In this document: in pieces, positions 17,548 through 25,972 of the stretch
How positions within the stretch are numbered: position 1 is the stretch's first letter
How the letters are laid out: each line of letters opens with the position of its first letter
Source of the DNA: SIG480 sp045539475
GTDB taxonomy: Bacteria > Bacillota > Clostridia > Oscillospirales > JAAYXM01
DNA: 48,975 nucleotides
Reading direction: 5' to 3'
Assembly: GCA_045539475.1 (NCBI GenBank)
Contig: JAZQFJ010000064.1
Coordinates: 1 to 48,975 of the forward strand
The notes under the pieces: generated by a model
Seen by the model: only the letters and a program-made list of their open reading frames with translations
What the model was told of the DNA's origin: nothing
The model's database searches: none
Position numbers and translations under genes: made by a program

Positions 17548-18897
17548 ATGTCATTAAAAAACGCATATCTTCAACGCGTTTACGACGGCGTTGTCGCACG
17601 AAATGCCGGCGAGCCTGAGTTTCATCAGGCAGTGCACGAGGTTCTCGAATCTCTCGAGCCGGTGTGTGACGCAGATCCGCGATATGAAAAAATGGGCGTT
17701 CTCGAACGCCTTTGCGAGCCGGAACGCGTTATATATTTCCGCGTGCCGTGGGTTGATGATAACGGAAGAGTTCAGGTTAACCGTGGCTTTCGCGTCCAGT
17801 TTTCCTCTGCAATCGGTCCGTACAAAGGCGGACTTCGTTTCCACCCGTCCGTCAACCAGTCGGTTATAAAGTTTCTCGGCTTCGAGCAGATTTTCAAAAA
17901 CTCTCTTACCGGACTTCCTATAGGCGCGGGAAAAGGCGGTGCGGATTTTGACCCCAAGGGCAAGAGCGACGGCGAGGTTATGCGCTTCTGCCAGAGCTTT
18001 ATGACGGAGCTTTCAAAGCACATCGGCGAAAATACAGACGTCCCCGCGGGAGATATCGGCGTGGGCAGCCGCGAGATAGGCTTTCTTTACGGTCAGTACA
18101 AACGCCTTGTGAACGAATTTACCGGTGCAATAACGGGTAAAGGACTGCGCTATGGCGGCTCCCTCGCAAGAACGGAGGCAACGGGCTACGGTCTTTGCTA
18201 TTTCACCGAGGAGATGCTCAATGCAAACGGTAAATCTTTCAAAGGTCAGCGCGTTGTTATATCAGGCTCCGGTAACGTTGCCATTTACGCACACATCAAA
18301 GCGACAGAGTTCGGCGCAAAGGTTGTTGCGATGAGCGATTCTAACGGCTATATTTACGACCCGAACGGAATTGATATTGAAACGGTGCGCAACCTTAAGG
18401 AAAAAAGCCGCAAGCGCATCAGCGAATACGTCAATTATCACGACGGTGCAACGTACACAATCGGTTGCAGCGGTATATGGAGCATCCCGTGCGATATCGC
18501 GCTTCCATGTGCAACGCAGAACGAAATTGACGAGGTAAGCGCCGCGCTTCTTGCGAAAAACGGTTGCTACTGCGTTTCCGAAGGCGCGAATATGCCTTCA
18601 ACACCGGAAGCGATAAAAGTTTACTTTGCAAACAAGATGCTTTACGGTCCCGCAAAGGCGGCAAACGCCGGCGGCGTTGCGACCTCTGCTCTTGAAATGT
18701 CACAGAACAGCCTGCGCTATTCGTGGTCCTTCGAAAAGGTCGACCACAAGCTACAGGATATAATGAAGAACATCTACAACGCCGCGGCAGATGCGGCAGC
18801 ACTATACGGCCATGAGGGCAATCTTATGATCGGCGCAAACATTGCCGGATTTAAAAAGGTTGCATCGGCGATGCTCGCCTACGGCGTGGCATATTGA
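17548..18897 (+). CDS. gdhA: NADP-specific glutamate dehydrogenase
   Basis: A 449-residue glutamate dehydrogenase of the hexameric NADP class. It assimilates ammonia by reductive amination of 2-oxoglutarate. The catalytic segment is KGGLRFHPSVNQSVIKFLGFEQIFKNSLTG (shown in part: the substrate lysines lie in YKGGLRFHP and GAGKGGADFDP). The nucleotide domain has GQRVVISGSGNVAIYA at about residue 235, with Ser-Asp after the second strand (MSDSNGY), as in NADP enzymes. Length equals the family norm. GGAGATGG precedes the ATG. Monocistronic, with its own promoter and terminator. Confidence 0.96.
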   Translation: MSLKNAYLQRVYDGVVARNAGEPEFHQAVHEVLESLEPVCDADPRYEKMGVLERLCEPERVIYFRVPWVDDNGRVQVNRGFRVQFSSAIGPYKGGLRFHPSVNQSVIKFLGFEQIFKNSLTGLPIGAGKGGADFDPKGKSDGEVMRFCQSFMTELSKHIGENTDVPAGDIGVGSREIGFLYGQYKRLVNEFTGAITGKGLRYGGSLARTEATGYGLCYFTEEMLNANGKSFKGQRVVISGSGNVAIYAHIKATEFGAKVVAMSDSNGYIYDPNGIDIETVRNLKEKSRKRISEYVNYHDGATYTIGCSGIWSIPCDIALPCATQNEIDEVSAALLAKNGCYCVSEGANMPSTPEAIKVYFANKMLYGPAKAANAGGVATSALEMSQNSLRYSWSFEKVDHKLQDIMKNIYNAAADAAALYGHEGNLMIGANIAGFKKVASAMLAYGVAY

Positions 18898-18934
18898 TTT
18901 TTGATACCATTCCACCCCACCATCATTTTTGCGA

Positions 18935-18966
18935 AAGCCGCGCATGGGTTATCCCCTGCGCGGCTT
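18935..18966. terminator. Bidirectional terminator between gdhA and the LysR gene
   Basis: A 10-bp GC-rich stem (18935-18944 with 18957-18966) is followed by a short T run on the plus strand. It serves the converging gdhA and lysR-type genes. Confidence 0.75.
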
Positions 18967-18972
18967 TTGTGT

Positions 18973-19818
18973 TTATCTCTTTTTCAGATATTCAAGAAAA
19001 TGCGCGATGTTGCCGTAAGCACTCGCTTTTTTGAAATATGCACAGATAACCTGTGTTTCACAAAAATCCGTTACGTTTAAGTTGCAGGTTTTTGTGCTCA
19101 ATGCTCCTGCCTTCTCTTCGATGCGCGATATGCCTATTCCTACCCCTGATTCCACAAACTTTCTGTTGCACGTCAGGTCATTGCTCTGTACAACTATATT
19201 CGGCACAAAGCCTGCTTTTTCGCACGCGTCCAGAAGCCGCCTGTGCAAAGCATTATCTTCTCCGATTGATATAAAACGCTCATCAGAGAGCTCGCGCAAG
19301 GTCAGCTTTCTTCCGCAAAGCGGGCTGTTTACCGATGCGCAAAGCCCTATCCGGGATGTGTATAGCGGCAATCGCTCATACCCACGGTATTTGTCGGTTT
19401 CTTCATCTATTATTATATCGTAATCCTCTATATTTACTTCTCCGAAATCAAACGATGTTTTAAAAGCTATGTGCGGATGTTTTGAATTGTATTCTATTAT
19501 CCTGTCTGTTATCCTGCCGCGCATTGCGCGCACCAGAAGCTTTATTTTGCGCGTATCCCGCTCGGGTGAAGTAAGCTCTCCCACTGCCCGGTCAAGCTCT
19601 GAAAACACTGTGTCAAGCGAGGCTTTAAGCTTAATTCCGCTGTCGTTTAAGCGAATTCTGTTTGAGGTGCGGTCAAACAGCGTACATCCCAGTTCTCTCT
19701 CAAGCCGCTTTACCGCTGCCGAAACCGAGGTCGCCGGTACCATATATTTTTCCGCAGTTTTTGCAAAGCTTCCGCACTTTGCGCTTTCATAAAAATACCG
19801 AAGCTGTAAAAGCTCCAT
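18973..19818 (-). CDS. LysR-family transcriptional regulator
   Basis: A 281-residue LysR regulator. The winged helix-turn-helix at residues 1-60 contains the typical YFYESAKCGSFAKTAEKYMVPATSVSAAVKRLERELG and LFDRTSNRIRLN. The effector domain starts near residue 90 and is complete. It is divergent from the M20 peptidase - CapA pair, and LysR proteins usually control the divergent neighbour, so those genes are the likely target (inference). The inducer is unknown. Confidence 0.88.
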   Translation of the reverse strand: MELLQLRYFYESAKCGSFAKTAEKYMVPATSVSAAVKRLERELGCTLFDRTSNRIRLNDSGIKLKASLDTVFSELDRAVGELTSPERDTRKIKLLVRAMRGRITDRIIEYNSKHPHIAFKTSFDFGEVNIEDYDIIIDEETDKYRGYERLPLYTSRIGLCASVNSPLCGRKLTLRELSDERFISIGEDNALHRRLLDACEKAGFVPNIVVQSNDLTCNRKFVESGVGIGISRIEEKAGALSTKTCNLNVTDFCETQVICAYFKKASAYGNIAHFLEYLKKR

Positions 19819-19899
19819 TATCCAATCCTCCCTCCGACGATGTGATGGTCTTATTCTACCACATCTTTAAAGTTTCGGCAAGCGCATTTTGAACAATTG

Positions 19900-19929
19900 T
19901 TTACAGTTGGCATAAAACAAGCGTATAAT
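19900..19929 (+). promoter_or_regulatory. Promoter of the M20 peptidase - CapA pair
   Basis: TTTACA-18-TATAAT, 35 bases before the peptidase ATG, in the divergent region shared with the LysR gene. The LysR operator should lie within 19819-19930. Confidence 0.6.
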
Positions 19930-19964
19930 ATAGGAAAACTGACCTTTAAAGGAGTGCGTTTTGT

Positions 19965-21107
19965 ATGAATACGGATTTAAAGCAATACTGCAAAAAAAAC
20001 TACGAGCTTATGCTGGACACCTTGCGTGAGCTGTGCGCTATTCCCGCGCCGTCGCACTTTGAACACGAGCGTGCGGCATACTGCAAAAAGTGGCTTGAAG
20101 CTATCGGCGCGAAGGGTGTATATATTGATGATGCGCTCAACGTTATTTATCCGATAAACTGTGACAAAAGCCGCGAAATTACGGTTTTTGTTGCTCACAC
20201 TGACACCGTTTTCCCCGACAGAGAACCGATGCCGTATTTTGATGACGGCGAAAAGATCCACTGCCCCGGCGTCGGCGATGATACAGGAAGCGTCGTTGCC
20301 CTTCTCGCAATGGCAAAATATTTCACCGAAAATAACATAGTTCCCGAAAAAGGGATATTGTTTGTTTGCAACTCCTGCGAAGAAGGCCTTGGAAACCTCA
20401 AGGGTACAAGACAGCTTTTTGCCGACTTTGAAGGCAGAATTGCGCGCTTCATAAGCTTCGACAGCGGGTTGCTTTACTCCGTTGCCGACCGCTGTGTCGG
20501 CTCCCACCGCTATGAGGTTGAAGTTCTTACCGAAGGCGGCCATTCATGGGGAAAATTCGGTGCCCGGAACGCAATTGCAAATCTTGCTGAAATCGTCACC
20601 GAAATCTATAATATTGAGCTTCCGCAGAAGGAAAACTCAAAAACAACTTTCAATGTTGGCGAAATTTCCGGCGGCACCTCCGTCAACACAATTGCACAGA
20701 ACGCCAAAATGCTCTGTGAATACCGTTCCAATGATGTTGACTGCCTTGCATATATGGAAAAGAAGTTTGCAGAGATTTTTGAAGCTGCACGCTCCGAGGA
20801 TGTGCGCGTAACCGTAAAAAGAGTCGGCGACCGCCCGTGCGGAAATGTTTCCGATGATGAAATTGAAGAACTCAGACGTGTTTTAGCACCGCTCATAGAA
20901 GAAATAGCTCAGCACGAGGCAGTTTTCAAAAGCTCCTCGACCGACTGCAACATTCCCCTTTCACTCGGCGTTCCTGCGATATGCATGGGAGTATGCGTAC
21001 ACGCCGGAAGCCACACTCGTGAGGAGTGGCTTGAGAAAAAATCCTTTATTCCCGGCCTTGAGCTTGCTATAAGGGCAGGTCTTGCCTTCTCGGGGGTGAC
21101 AAAATGA
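19965..21107 (+). CDS. M20 family metallopeptidase (dipeptidase-like)
   Basis: A 380-residue zinc peptidase of the M20 family. Metal and catalytic segments: VAHTDTVFPD (His and Asp, about residues 81-90), PGVGDDTGSVVALL (bridging Asp, about 105) and NSCEEGLGN (catalytic Glu pair, about 145). The dimerisation domain spans about 190-300, with the expected NTIAQNAKMLCEYR. No signal peptide, so it is cytoplasmic. Its stop overlaps the capA-like start by four bases (ATGA), implying coupled translation. The substrate is probably a small peptide or amino-acid conjugate; the exact one cannot be told. Confidence 0.85.
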   Translation: MNTDLKQYCKKNYELMLDTLRELCAIPAPSHFEHERAAYCKKWLEAIGAKGVYIDDALNVIYPINCDKSREITVFVAHTDTVFPDREPMPYFDDGEKIHCPGVGDDTGSVVALLAMAKYFTENNIVPEKGILFVCNSCEEGLGNLKGTRQLFADFEGRIARFISFDSGLLYSVADRCVGSHRYEVEVLTEGGHSWGKFGARNAIANLAEIVTEIYNIELPQKENSKTTFNVGEISGGTSVNTIAQNAKMLCEYRSNDVDCLAYMEKKFAEIFEAARSEDVRVTVKRVGDRPCGNVSDDEIEELRRVLAPLIEEIAQHEAVFKSSSTDCNIPLSLGVPAICMGVCVHAGSHTREEWLEKKSFIPGLELAIRAGLAFSGVTK

Positions 21108-22390
21108 AATTTACTGCAGCAGGGGATATGATTATCCAGAAAAGAATTTACGAAGGCTATGATTTTTCCGAGCTTTCGGATTTTATAAAACAAGGCGATG
21201 CGCGCTTCTTTAACCTTGAAACTACTCTCAACCGCACGGGCGACACCTGCGGCTCTGCATTCTCCGGCGGTACATATATCCGCACGGACCCCGAGGTGCT
21301 TGACGACATAAAGCCTTACGGGTTTAATATGACGAGCTTTAACAACAATCACGCGCTCGATTTTTCCTACGGCGGATTTTTTTCTACGCTTGAAGCGGTT
21401 AACGCAAGCGGTCTTGTCCACAGCGGCGCGGGAAGAAACCTTGCCGAAGCAGCAGCACCTGCATACCTTAATACGAAACACGGCCGCGTGGCACTTATTT
21501 CCGTAAACTCCAATTTTGACCCGTCTGCAATGGCAGGCGAACAGTCTTCCCTGTTTCCCGGACGCGCAGGTGTTAACGGTCTGCGCATAAAAAGCCACGT
21601 TGAGCTTCCGCAGGAAGAATTTTCGCATATAAAAAGAATAGCGAAGGCTACAAACATCAACGCGGCAAAGGAAATAACCCGAAAAGAGGGGTATTATCCT
21701 GATCTTCGTGACGATGAATGCGAGCTTGGAGAGCTTAAGTTCAAGCTTGGGGATGAACCGCGCTATGTTATGGAGATTGATCAGCGCGATATTGCACGCG
21801 TGGAAAAGGCAATATTTGAAGCAAAGCTTCAGGCGGATTATATTATGATTTCCGTCCACTCGCATCAGATAAGCGGTACGGCAAAGGAAGAGCCTTCACA
21901 GTTTTTGAAGGATTTTGCGCACCGCTGCATTGATGCGGGCGCACATGCGGTTGTCGGTCACGGTCCTCACCTTCTCCGCCCGATAGAAGTATATAAGGAT
22001 TGTCCGATTTTCTATTCGCTCGGCGATTTCGTGCTTCAGCTTTATAATGTTGAGACCGCACCGGAGGATTTCTTTCAAAAGCACGGGCTTACCTCTGCAT
22101 CAACTGTACACGAGCTTCTTGCAAAGCGGTCAAAAAACTTTACCGTTGGACTTATGACGGACAAGAGAATGTTCCGCTCGGTTATCCCGCTCTGGGAAAC
22201 AGAAGGAACAAAGCTTAAAAGCATCACGCTTATGCCGATAGAAATGTGTATGGACGGCAACAAAGCTGAAACCGGTCTTCCGAAAAAAAGCTGCAATCCG
22301 GAGATTTTTGAATATCTCCGCGATATGTGTAAGCCTTACGGAACCGTTCTTACGCTCCGTAAAGACGGGCTTATTGAATGCAAGTGGTAA
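21104..22390 (+). CDS. CapA family protein
   Basis: A 428-residue protein of the CapA / poly-gamma-glutamate synthesis family (calcineurin-like metallophosphatase fold). The motifs, in order, are: FTAAGDMII at the N terminus, FFNLETTLNRTG (about 30), TSFNNNHALDFSYGG (about 75), SVHSHQISG (about 250), AHAVVGHGPHLLRPIEVY (about 285) and IFYSLGDFVLQ. All expected metal-binding residues (D, N, H, H) are present. No N-terminal signal or anchor is seen, unlike exported CapA. Coupled to an M20 peptidase that may process its product or a related gamma-glutamyl compound (inference). Confidence 0.82.
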   Translation: MKFTAAGDMIIQKRIYEGYDFSELSDFIKQGDARFFNLETTLNRTGDTCGSAFSGGTYIRTDPEVLDDIKPYGFNMTSFNNNHALDFSYGGFFSTLEAVNASGLVHSGAGRNLAEAAAPAYLNTKHGRVALISVNSNFDPSAMAGEQSSLFPGRAGVNGLRIKSHVELPQEEFSHIKRIAKATNINAAKEITRKEGYYPDLRDDECELGELKFKLGDEPRYVMEIDQRDIARVEKAIFEAKLQADYIMISVHSHQISGTAKEEPSQFLKDFAHRCIDAGAHAVVGHGPHLLRPIEVYKDCPIFYSLGDFVLQLYNVETAPEDFFQKHGLTSASTVHELLAKRSKNFTVGLMTDKRMFRSVIPLWETEGTKLKSITLMPIEMCMDGNKAETGLPKKSCNPEIFEYLRDMCKPYGTVLTLRKDGLIECKW

Positions 22391-22410
22391 TATATCTCTG
22401 AAAAATAACA

Positions 22411-22440
22411 CTCCGGAGCGCAAATTTTGCGTTCCGGAGC
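22411..22440. terminator. Bidirectional terminator between CapA and SGNH genes
   Basis: A long GC-rich stem (CTCCGGAGCGCAAA with its complement, one wobble) is followed by TTTTT on the plus strand and an interrupted T tract on the minus strand. It is shared by two convergent genes. Confidence 0.85.
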
Positions 22441-22456
22441 TTTTTCATTTCATTAT

Positions 22457-23530
22457 TTACTTTTCAAGAACGTATGCGACAACTCTGCCGATTCCGCGCG
22501 CCATACGCAGAAATCCGAGGTCTGTGGGGTGGCAGCCGTCAACGGTGCATGAGTTTGAATTCTCACCGTCGAAAATTGTTGCGCCATCAACGAAATACAC
22601 ATTTTCGTCCCCGCGCTCAACTGCGTTTAAATATGTTTTCATTATAACTGCGCGATTGTTTCTGCGCTGTATATTTTTCATATCGTCATTTGGTGCCGTG
22701 ACGAAAATAACGGGAAGCTCGGGCTGCTTCTCGCGGATTTTGAGAAAACCGCGCTCGTGCGTTTTTTCAAGATGCTCCGTGCTCGGTGCATTATAGTCAT
22801 AGTCATATACAAACGCGCTCATTGAAAGAGAGGCGATGTAGTCCATCATGGCATCCTCGCCCTTTGCACTTCCTGAAAATCCAAGGTTTATGTAGTCACA
22901 TTCAAGCATCTGCGAAATAACCGCGGGGTATGCATTCCCCGGACGGGAGGCACATCCGCCCTGAGTGATAGACGAGCCGTAATATACGACCGGAATTTCA
23001 TATTTGTATTTTTTCCCTTTTGCTATCTGCGCATCACAGGAGAGCCCGATATAAAACGAATCCACCGGATTGTACAAGGGAAAATTGATTGTAATTTCGC
23101 GCATTTTTCTGTCGCCGAAGTGATAAATTGACGTAAAACCGTCTGTCATGCCATACGGCGGAACAAACGTCTTTTCAAAAACATCATGCCCATTACGGGA
23201 AACATACATATCAAACCCCGCAACGCCGCAGAGCGGCATATGCGAAAAATGCGTGACGCTCGGAACAATTGCCCGGATTGCTATATATTCCGAATCAGTT
23301 GAAAAGCGAACTCTGCCTCCCGCTGTGTGAATGTGCAGCTTTTCCACGCCTTCGCTTATTGCTTTTGCATTGCTTTCCGGGAGACGGCGGAAAATCTCTT
23401 CCGCCTTTGCGTTATAAAGCCCATAAATCTCAAACGGTTCTTCCTTTACGTTGTGAAAAACGCAGTCCGGTGCATTTATCTCTGCGGGCACAGCAAGATT
23501 TTTATCAATTTGCGAAATATCCTTTGACAT
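22457..23530 (-). CDS. SGNH/GDSL hydrolase with N-terminal beta domain
   Basis: A 357-residue esterase-like protein. An N-terminal beta-sandwich (about residues 1-165) precedes an SGNH catalytic domain. Block I, with the nucleophile Ser, is YYGSSITQGG (about 188). Block II Gly is in NLGFSGSA, and TAPNDD lies in the block III region. The catalytic Asp/His block is DGCHPTDLGF near 335. No signal peptide. This two-domain architecture is common among clostridial carbohydrate or acyl esterases; the substrate is unknown. Monocistronic on the minus strand. Confidence 0.82.
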   Translation of the reverse strand: MSKDISQIDKNLAVPAEINAPDCVFHNVKEEPFEIYGLYNAKAEEIFRRLPESNAKAISEGVEKLHIHTAGGRVRFSTDSEYIAIRAIVPSVTHFSHMPLCGVAGFDMYVSRNGHDVFEKTFVPPYGMTDGFTSIYHFGDRKMREITINFPLYNPVDSFYIGLSCDAQIAKGKKYKYEIPVVYYGSSITQGGCASRPGNAYPAVISQMLECDYINLGFSGSAKGEDAMMDYIASLSMSAFVYDYDYNAPSTEHLEKTHERGFLKIREKQPELPVIFVTAPNDDMKNIQRRNNRAVIMKTYLNAVERGDENVYFVDGATIFDGENSNSCTVDGCHPTDLGFLRMARGIGRVVAYVLEK

Positions 23531-23563
23531 AGTGGTTTCCTCCTGTAAATATATATCGTTTTG

Positions 23564-24388
23564 CTATATATGATGTAAAATAGGCTCAAAAGCTACGCCA
23601 TCGGTCGGGCTGACGCCGAGACACTCAGAAAGCTTTACAGCGCGGCAAATAAACCGCGAGGTCTTTCGTATAGCGCGGCGCAACGGTTCCCCGCGAAGAA
23701 GATGCCCGACAAGAAGCGATGCAAAAAGATCACCCGTGCCGCAAAATTGCCTTGCTATATATTTTGACGAAGTTACATAGCTTTCATTGAGAACACCGTC
23801 ATGCACGATGTTAAAAACGCGGCCGCGGCGGTATATGCCGGTAATTACGCATCTTAGCGCGCCATGTGAGCACAGCTTTTTTGCAAGAGCAACAAGCTCT
23901 TCATCGCTTGCTTCTGCAAAGCGTTCATAGCTCTCATCCGCAAGCAGGCAGGCTTCCGTTAAATTCGGCGTGATTATATCTGCACGTGCGGCAAGACACT
24001 TCATTTTCTCCACAAGCTCATTTGTATATGTAGAATATAATTTTCCGTCATCACCCATAACCGGGTCTACGAAAAGAAGAGTATTCTCTCCCTTTGCACG
24101 GTCAATAAAATGTGAGATTATATCCACCTGCCTCTCCGAGCCGAGAAAGCCGGTGTAAATCCCGTCAAAGCAAAGCGAGAGCTTATTGAAGCCTTCAAGG
24201 TAGCCTTCTAAGCTTTCGGTAAGGTCGTGGAAGAAATATTCATCAAATGCGGTGTGGTTGGAGAGCACAGCGGTCGGAACGCTCATAACACGAACGCCAA
24301 GAGCACTCATTACCGGTATTGAAACATTCAACGCGCATCTTCCAAAGCCCGTCAAATCATTTATAACAGCACAATTTTTAAGCTGCAT
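23564..24388 (-). CDS. Pyridoxamine kinase (PfkB family)
   Basis: A 274-residue PfkB/ribokinase-fold kinase of the PdxY type, which phosphorylates pyridoxal or pyridoxamine in vitamin B6 salvage. The N terminus CAVINDLTGFGRCALNVSIPVM is typical of this group. DPVMGDDGKLYS (about 125-136) is the metal/ATP region, and CGTGDLFASLLVG carries the catalytic GTGD (about 225). The ATG at 24388 is preferred because GAGGAGGGACA lies directly upstream; the longer reading (24445) would bury that ribosome binding site. No symbol is assigned because pdxK and pdxY cannot be told apart here. Confidence 0.85.
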   Translation of the reverse strand: MQLKNCAVINDLTGFGRCALNVSIPVMSALGVRVMSVPTAVLSNHTAFDEYFFHDLTESLEGYLEGFNKLSLCFDGIYTGFLGSERQVDIISHFIDRAKGENTLLFVDPVMGDDGKLYSTYTNELVEKMKCLAARADIITPNLTEACLLADESYERFAEASDEELVALAKKLCSHGALRCVITGIYRRGRVFNIVHDGVLNESYVTSSKYIARQFCGTGDLFASLLVGHLLRGEPLRRAIRKTSRFICRAVKLSECLGVSPTDGVAFEPILHHI

Positions 24389-24436
24389 CGGCGTGTCCCT
24401 CCTCTCACGATGTCCGCCTTTGTAGCAGTCTCTATA

Positions 24437-24465
24437 ATTATACACGCCTAAAGTTATTTTGTAAA
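24437..24465 (-). promoter_or_regulatory. Promoter of the pyridoxamine kinase gene
   Basis: Minus-strand TTTACA-17-TATAAT, 48 bases before the start. Its -35 box lies only 2 bases from the -35 box of the opposite promoter, so two polymerases could not bind at once. Confidence 0.65.
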
Positions 24466-24467
24466 GG

Positions 24468-24496
24468 TTGAAATTTACTTTATAATAGTGTATACT
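24468..24496 (+). promoter_or_regulatory. Promoter of the DUF975 gene
   Basis: TTGAAA-17-TATACT on the plus strand, back to back with the kinase promoter. Confidence 0.7.
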
Positions 24497-24588
24497 AATA
24501 TAATATGAAAATGATTAAATAAAACGGAAAAGAAACGGCTTTATAATATGCTTTTTCTTGAAGCTCCATGAAAGGACAGGTTATAAAT

Positions 24589-25434
24589 ATGTTCGGATAC
24601 AGACCCGTTAACCGCCGCTTACTGAAGGCGGCATCATCGCAAGCCATGCAGGGAAGCTGGCTGCGCTCGTTTTTTATCACGCTTATCTCTTCTTTTATTC
24701 CTATGCTTATTTTGGGCACGCTGCCCCTCCGCATACCTCTTGAAGAGGAAATTATCGCCGCAGGCGGAGATATGATGAAGTTTTTTTCACTTTTTCTTCC
24801 GGAAACGATAACCTCGCGCACCATCGCATCGTTTGTCGTGACGGGCATTATCTATCTTCTTATAAATTGCCCGTTCACGGTCGGTATCCACCGCTTTTAC
24901 CTTGCTGTGGCATCGGGCGAGCGCGGGAAGCTTTCCCATGTTTTTTCACCGTTTACGAGCCTTGGGACGGTCTTTTCCTCCATCGGTCTTTCCCTTATCA
25001 CAGCACTTTGGAGCCTTCTCTGGGCGATTGCGCTTCTTGCTCCGCCTCTTTTCTTTATGTATCTCGGCATGGTGATAAATTCTGCCTTTGTTGTGTGGCT
25101 CTGCTTTATTCTTTATATCATCGTGCTTGTTGTCTGGATTCTTAAGATAAGCGTCTGCAAGTTTGCGTTCTTCATCTTCGCCGAGGGCAAAACCGGCGGA
25201 GCGTGGAAATCCTTCCGCGAGATGCAGAAGATAACGCGCCAAAGAACATCTGAGCTTATGGGGCTTCGCGCATCGTATTTCGGATGGGACATTGCCACAG
25301 GCTGCTTTTCAGGACTGCACTTCGTTTACACCGCTCTTTTCTCCACGGTGTATGCAAAATATCTCTTCTGCCTTCGCAACGAAGGTCTTGATTACGAGCC
25401 GGGCTTCGAACCGGATCCCAATGCCGAAATGTAA
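24589..25434 (+). CDS. DUF975 family integral membrane protein
   Basis: A 281-residue membrane protein of the DUF975 family, common in Clostridia and of unknown function. It opens with MFGYRPVNRRLLKAASSQAMQGSW, the family-typical amphipathic start, then shows about five hydrophobic segments (about residues 28-50, 75-95, 130-160, 165-190 and 230-260). A cytoplasmic loop holds FREMQKITRQRTSELMGLRASYFGWD, another family hallmark. A start 21 bases upstream is also open; the inner ATG is favoured because AAAGGACAGG precedes it. Monocistronic. Confidence 0.75.
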   Translation: MFGYRPVNRRLLKAASSQAMQGSWLRSFFITLISSFIPMLILGTLPLRIPLEEEIIAAGGDMMKFFSLFLPETITSRTIASFVVTGIIYLLINCPFTVGIHRFYLAVASGERGKLSHVFSPFTSLGTVFSSIGLSLITALWSLLWAIALLAPPLFFMYLGMVINSAFVVWLCFILYIIVLVVWILKISVCKFAFFIFAEGKTGGAWKSFREMQKITRQRTSELMGLRASYFGWDIATGCFSGLHFVYTALFSTVYAKYLFCLRNEGLDYEPGFEPDPNAEM

Positions 25435-25568
25435 TTTTCCGCAACGCTGGGTTGCGCCTTTCCGAAAAGATAATTTTTTACGCAGTAAATTTTTCCTTAT
25501 ATTAAGCCATTTTGGGGGTATTTCGAAAAAAAAACTCAAAAAAAACGAAACTTTTTTGAAAAAAGTAC

Positions 25569-25597
25569 TTGCAATTATAAATAAAGTGTTATATAAT
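25569..25597 (+). promoter_or_regulatory. Strong promoter of the 53-residue peptide gene
   Basis: TTGCAA-17-TATAAT, with a perfect -10 and optimal spacing, 37 bases before the peptide ATG. An A-rich tract (about 25525-25565) upstream could act as an UP element. Confidence 0.8.
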
Positions 25598-25634
25598 GAT
25601 ACTGCAAATCTATTTTGGGGAAGGGGTCTGTGTC

Positions 25635-25796
25635 ATGAAAAACTATACAGAACCGAAACTCGAAATCGTCACAATCAAGGCTAACGATGTTATCACAACA
25701 TCCGGCAAGAGCTTCATGAGCCTGTTCAAGACAAGCGGCATTGAAGACGGCGGCCGTGCAAGCCTCAACAGCTATATTACGACTCCGCAGCCGTAA
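25635..25796 (+). CDS. Small peptide of the KP-LEIV / DVITTS type (53 aa)
   Basis: A 53-residue peptide beginning MKNYTEPKLEIVTIKANDVITTSG and ending in TTPQP. The opening resembles a leader-like pattern (Y-x-K/E-P-x-L/I-E-V/I, then D-V-I-x-T-S) that I recognise from many short, unannotated clostridial ORFs. The function is unknown. It has no cysteine and no membrane segment, and the tail is Ser/Thr/Gly rich. GAAGGGG precedes the ATG; an in-frame extension to 25596 would overlap the promoter. A strong promoter before it and two terminators behind it make it a dedicated short transcript. No maturation enzyme or exporter lies beside it. Confidence 0.65.
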   Translation: MKNYTEPKLEIVTIKANDVITTSGKSFMSLFKTSGIEDGGRASLNSYITTPQP

Positions 25797-25866
25797 GCTG
25801 TTACCGTGACGATGAGTCTGCGATGCAGGCAGACACATTGTGCATATTTAAAATTCGCGAAAACTC

Positions 25867-25899
25867 ATAAAGGGGTAACAGTGCACATTACCCCTTTAT
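25867..25899 (+). terminator. First terminator after the peptide gene
   Basis: A 12-bp perfect stem, ATAAAGGGGTAA paired with TTACCCCTTTAT, with a 9-nt loop and few following Ts. A smaller 6-bp hairpin (25816-25834) precedes it. Confidence 0.65.
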
Positions 25900-25911
25900 A
25901 ACCGACTTTAC

Positions 25912-25936
25912 ACGCGTGTGGCAAAACCACACGCGT
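25912..25936 (+). terminator. Second terminator after the peptide gene
   Basis: A 10-bp GC-rich perfect stem, ACGCGTGTGG paired with CCACACGCGT, with a 5-nt loop, followed by TTTTC. A canonical intrinsic terminator just ahead of the HAD gene. Confidence 0.85.
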
Positions 25937-25972
25937 TTTTCTGTGAAACGCAATGAAAGGAAGCTTTAAAAT

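Noticed and set aside
20909..21865. Long minus-strand open frame (318 codons) opposite the M20 and capA genes
   Set aside because: The plus-strand genes have clear family motifs; the opposite frame has a low-complexity, Cys/Lys/Arg-rich translation with no domain.
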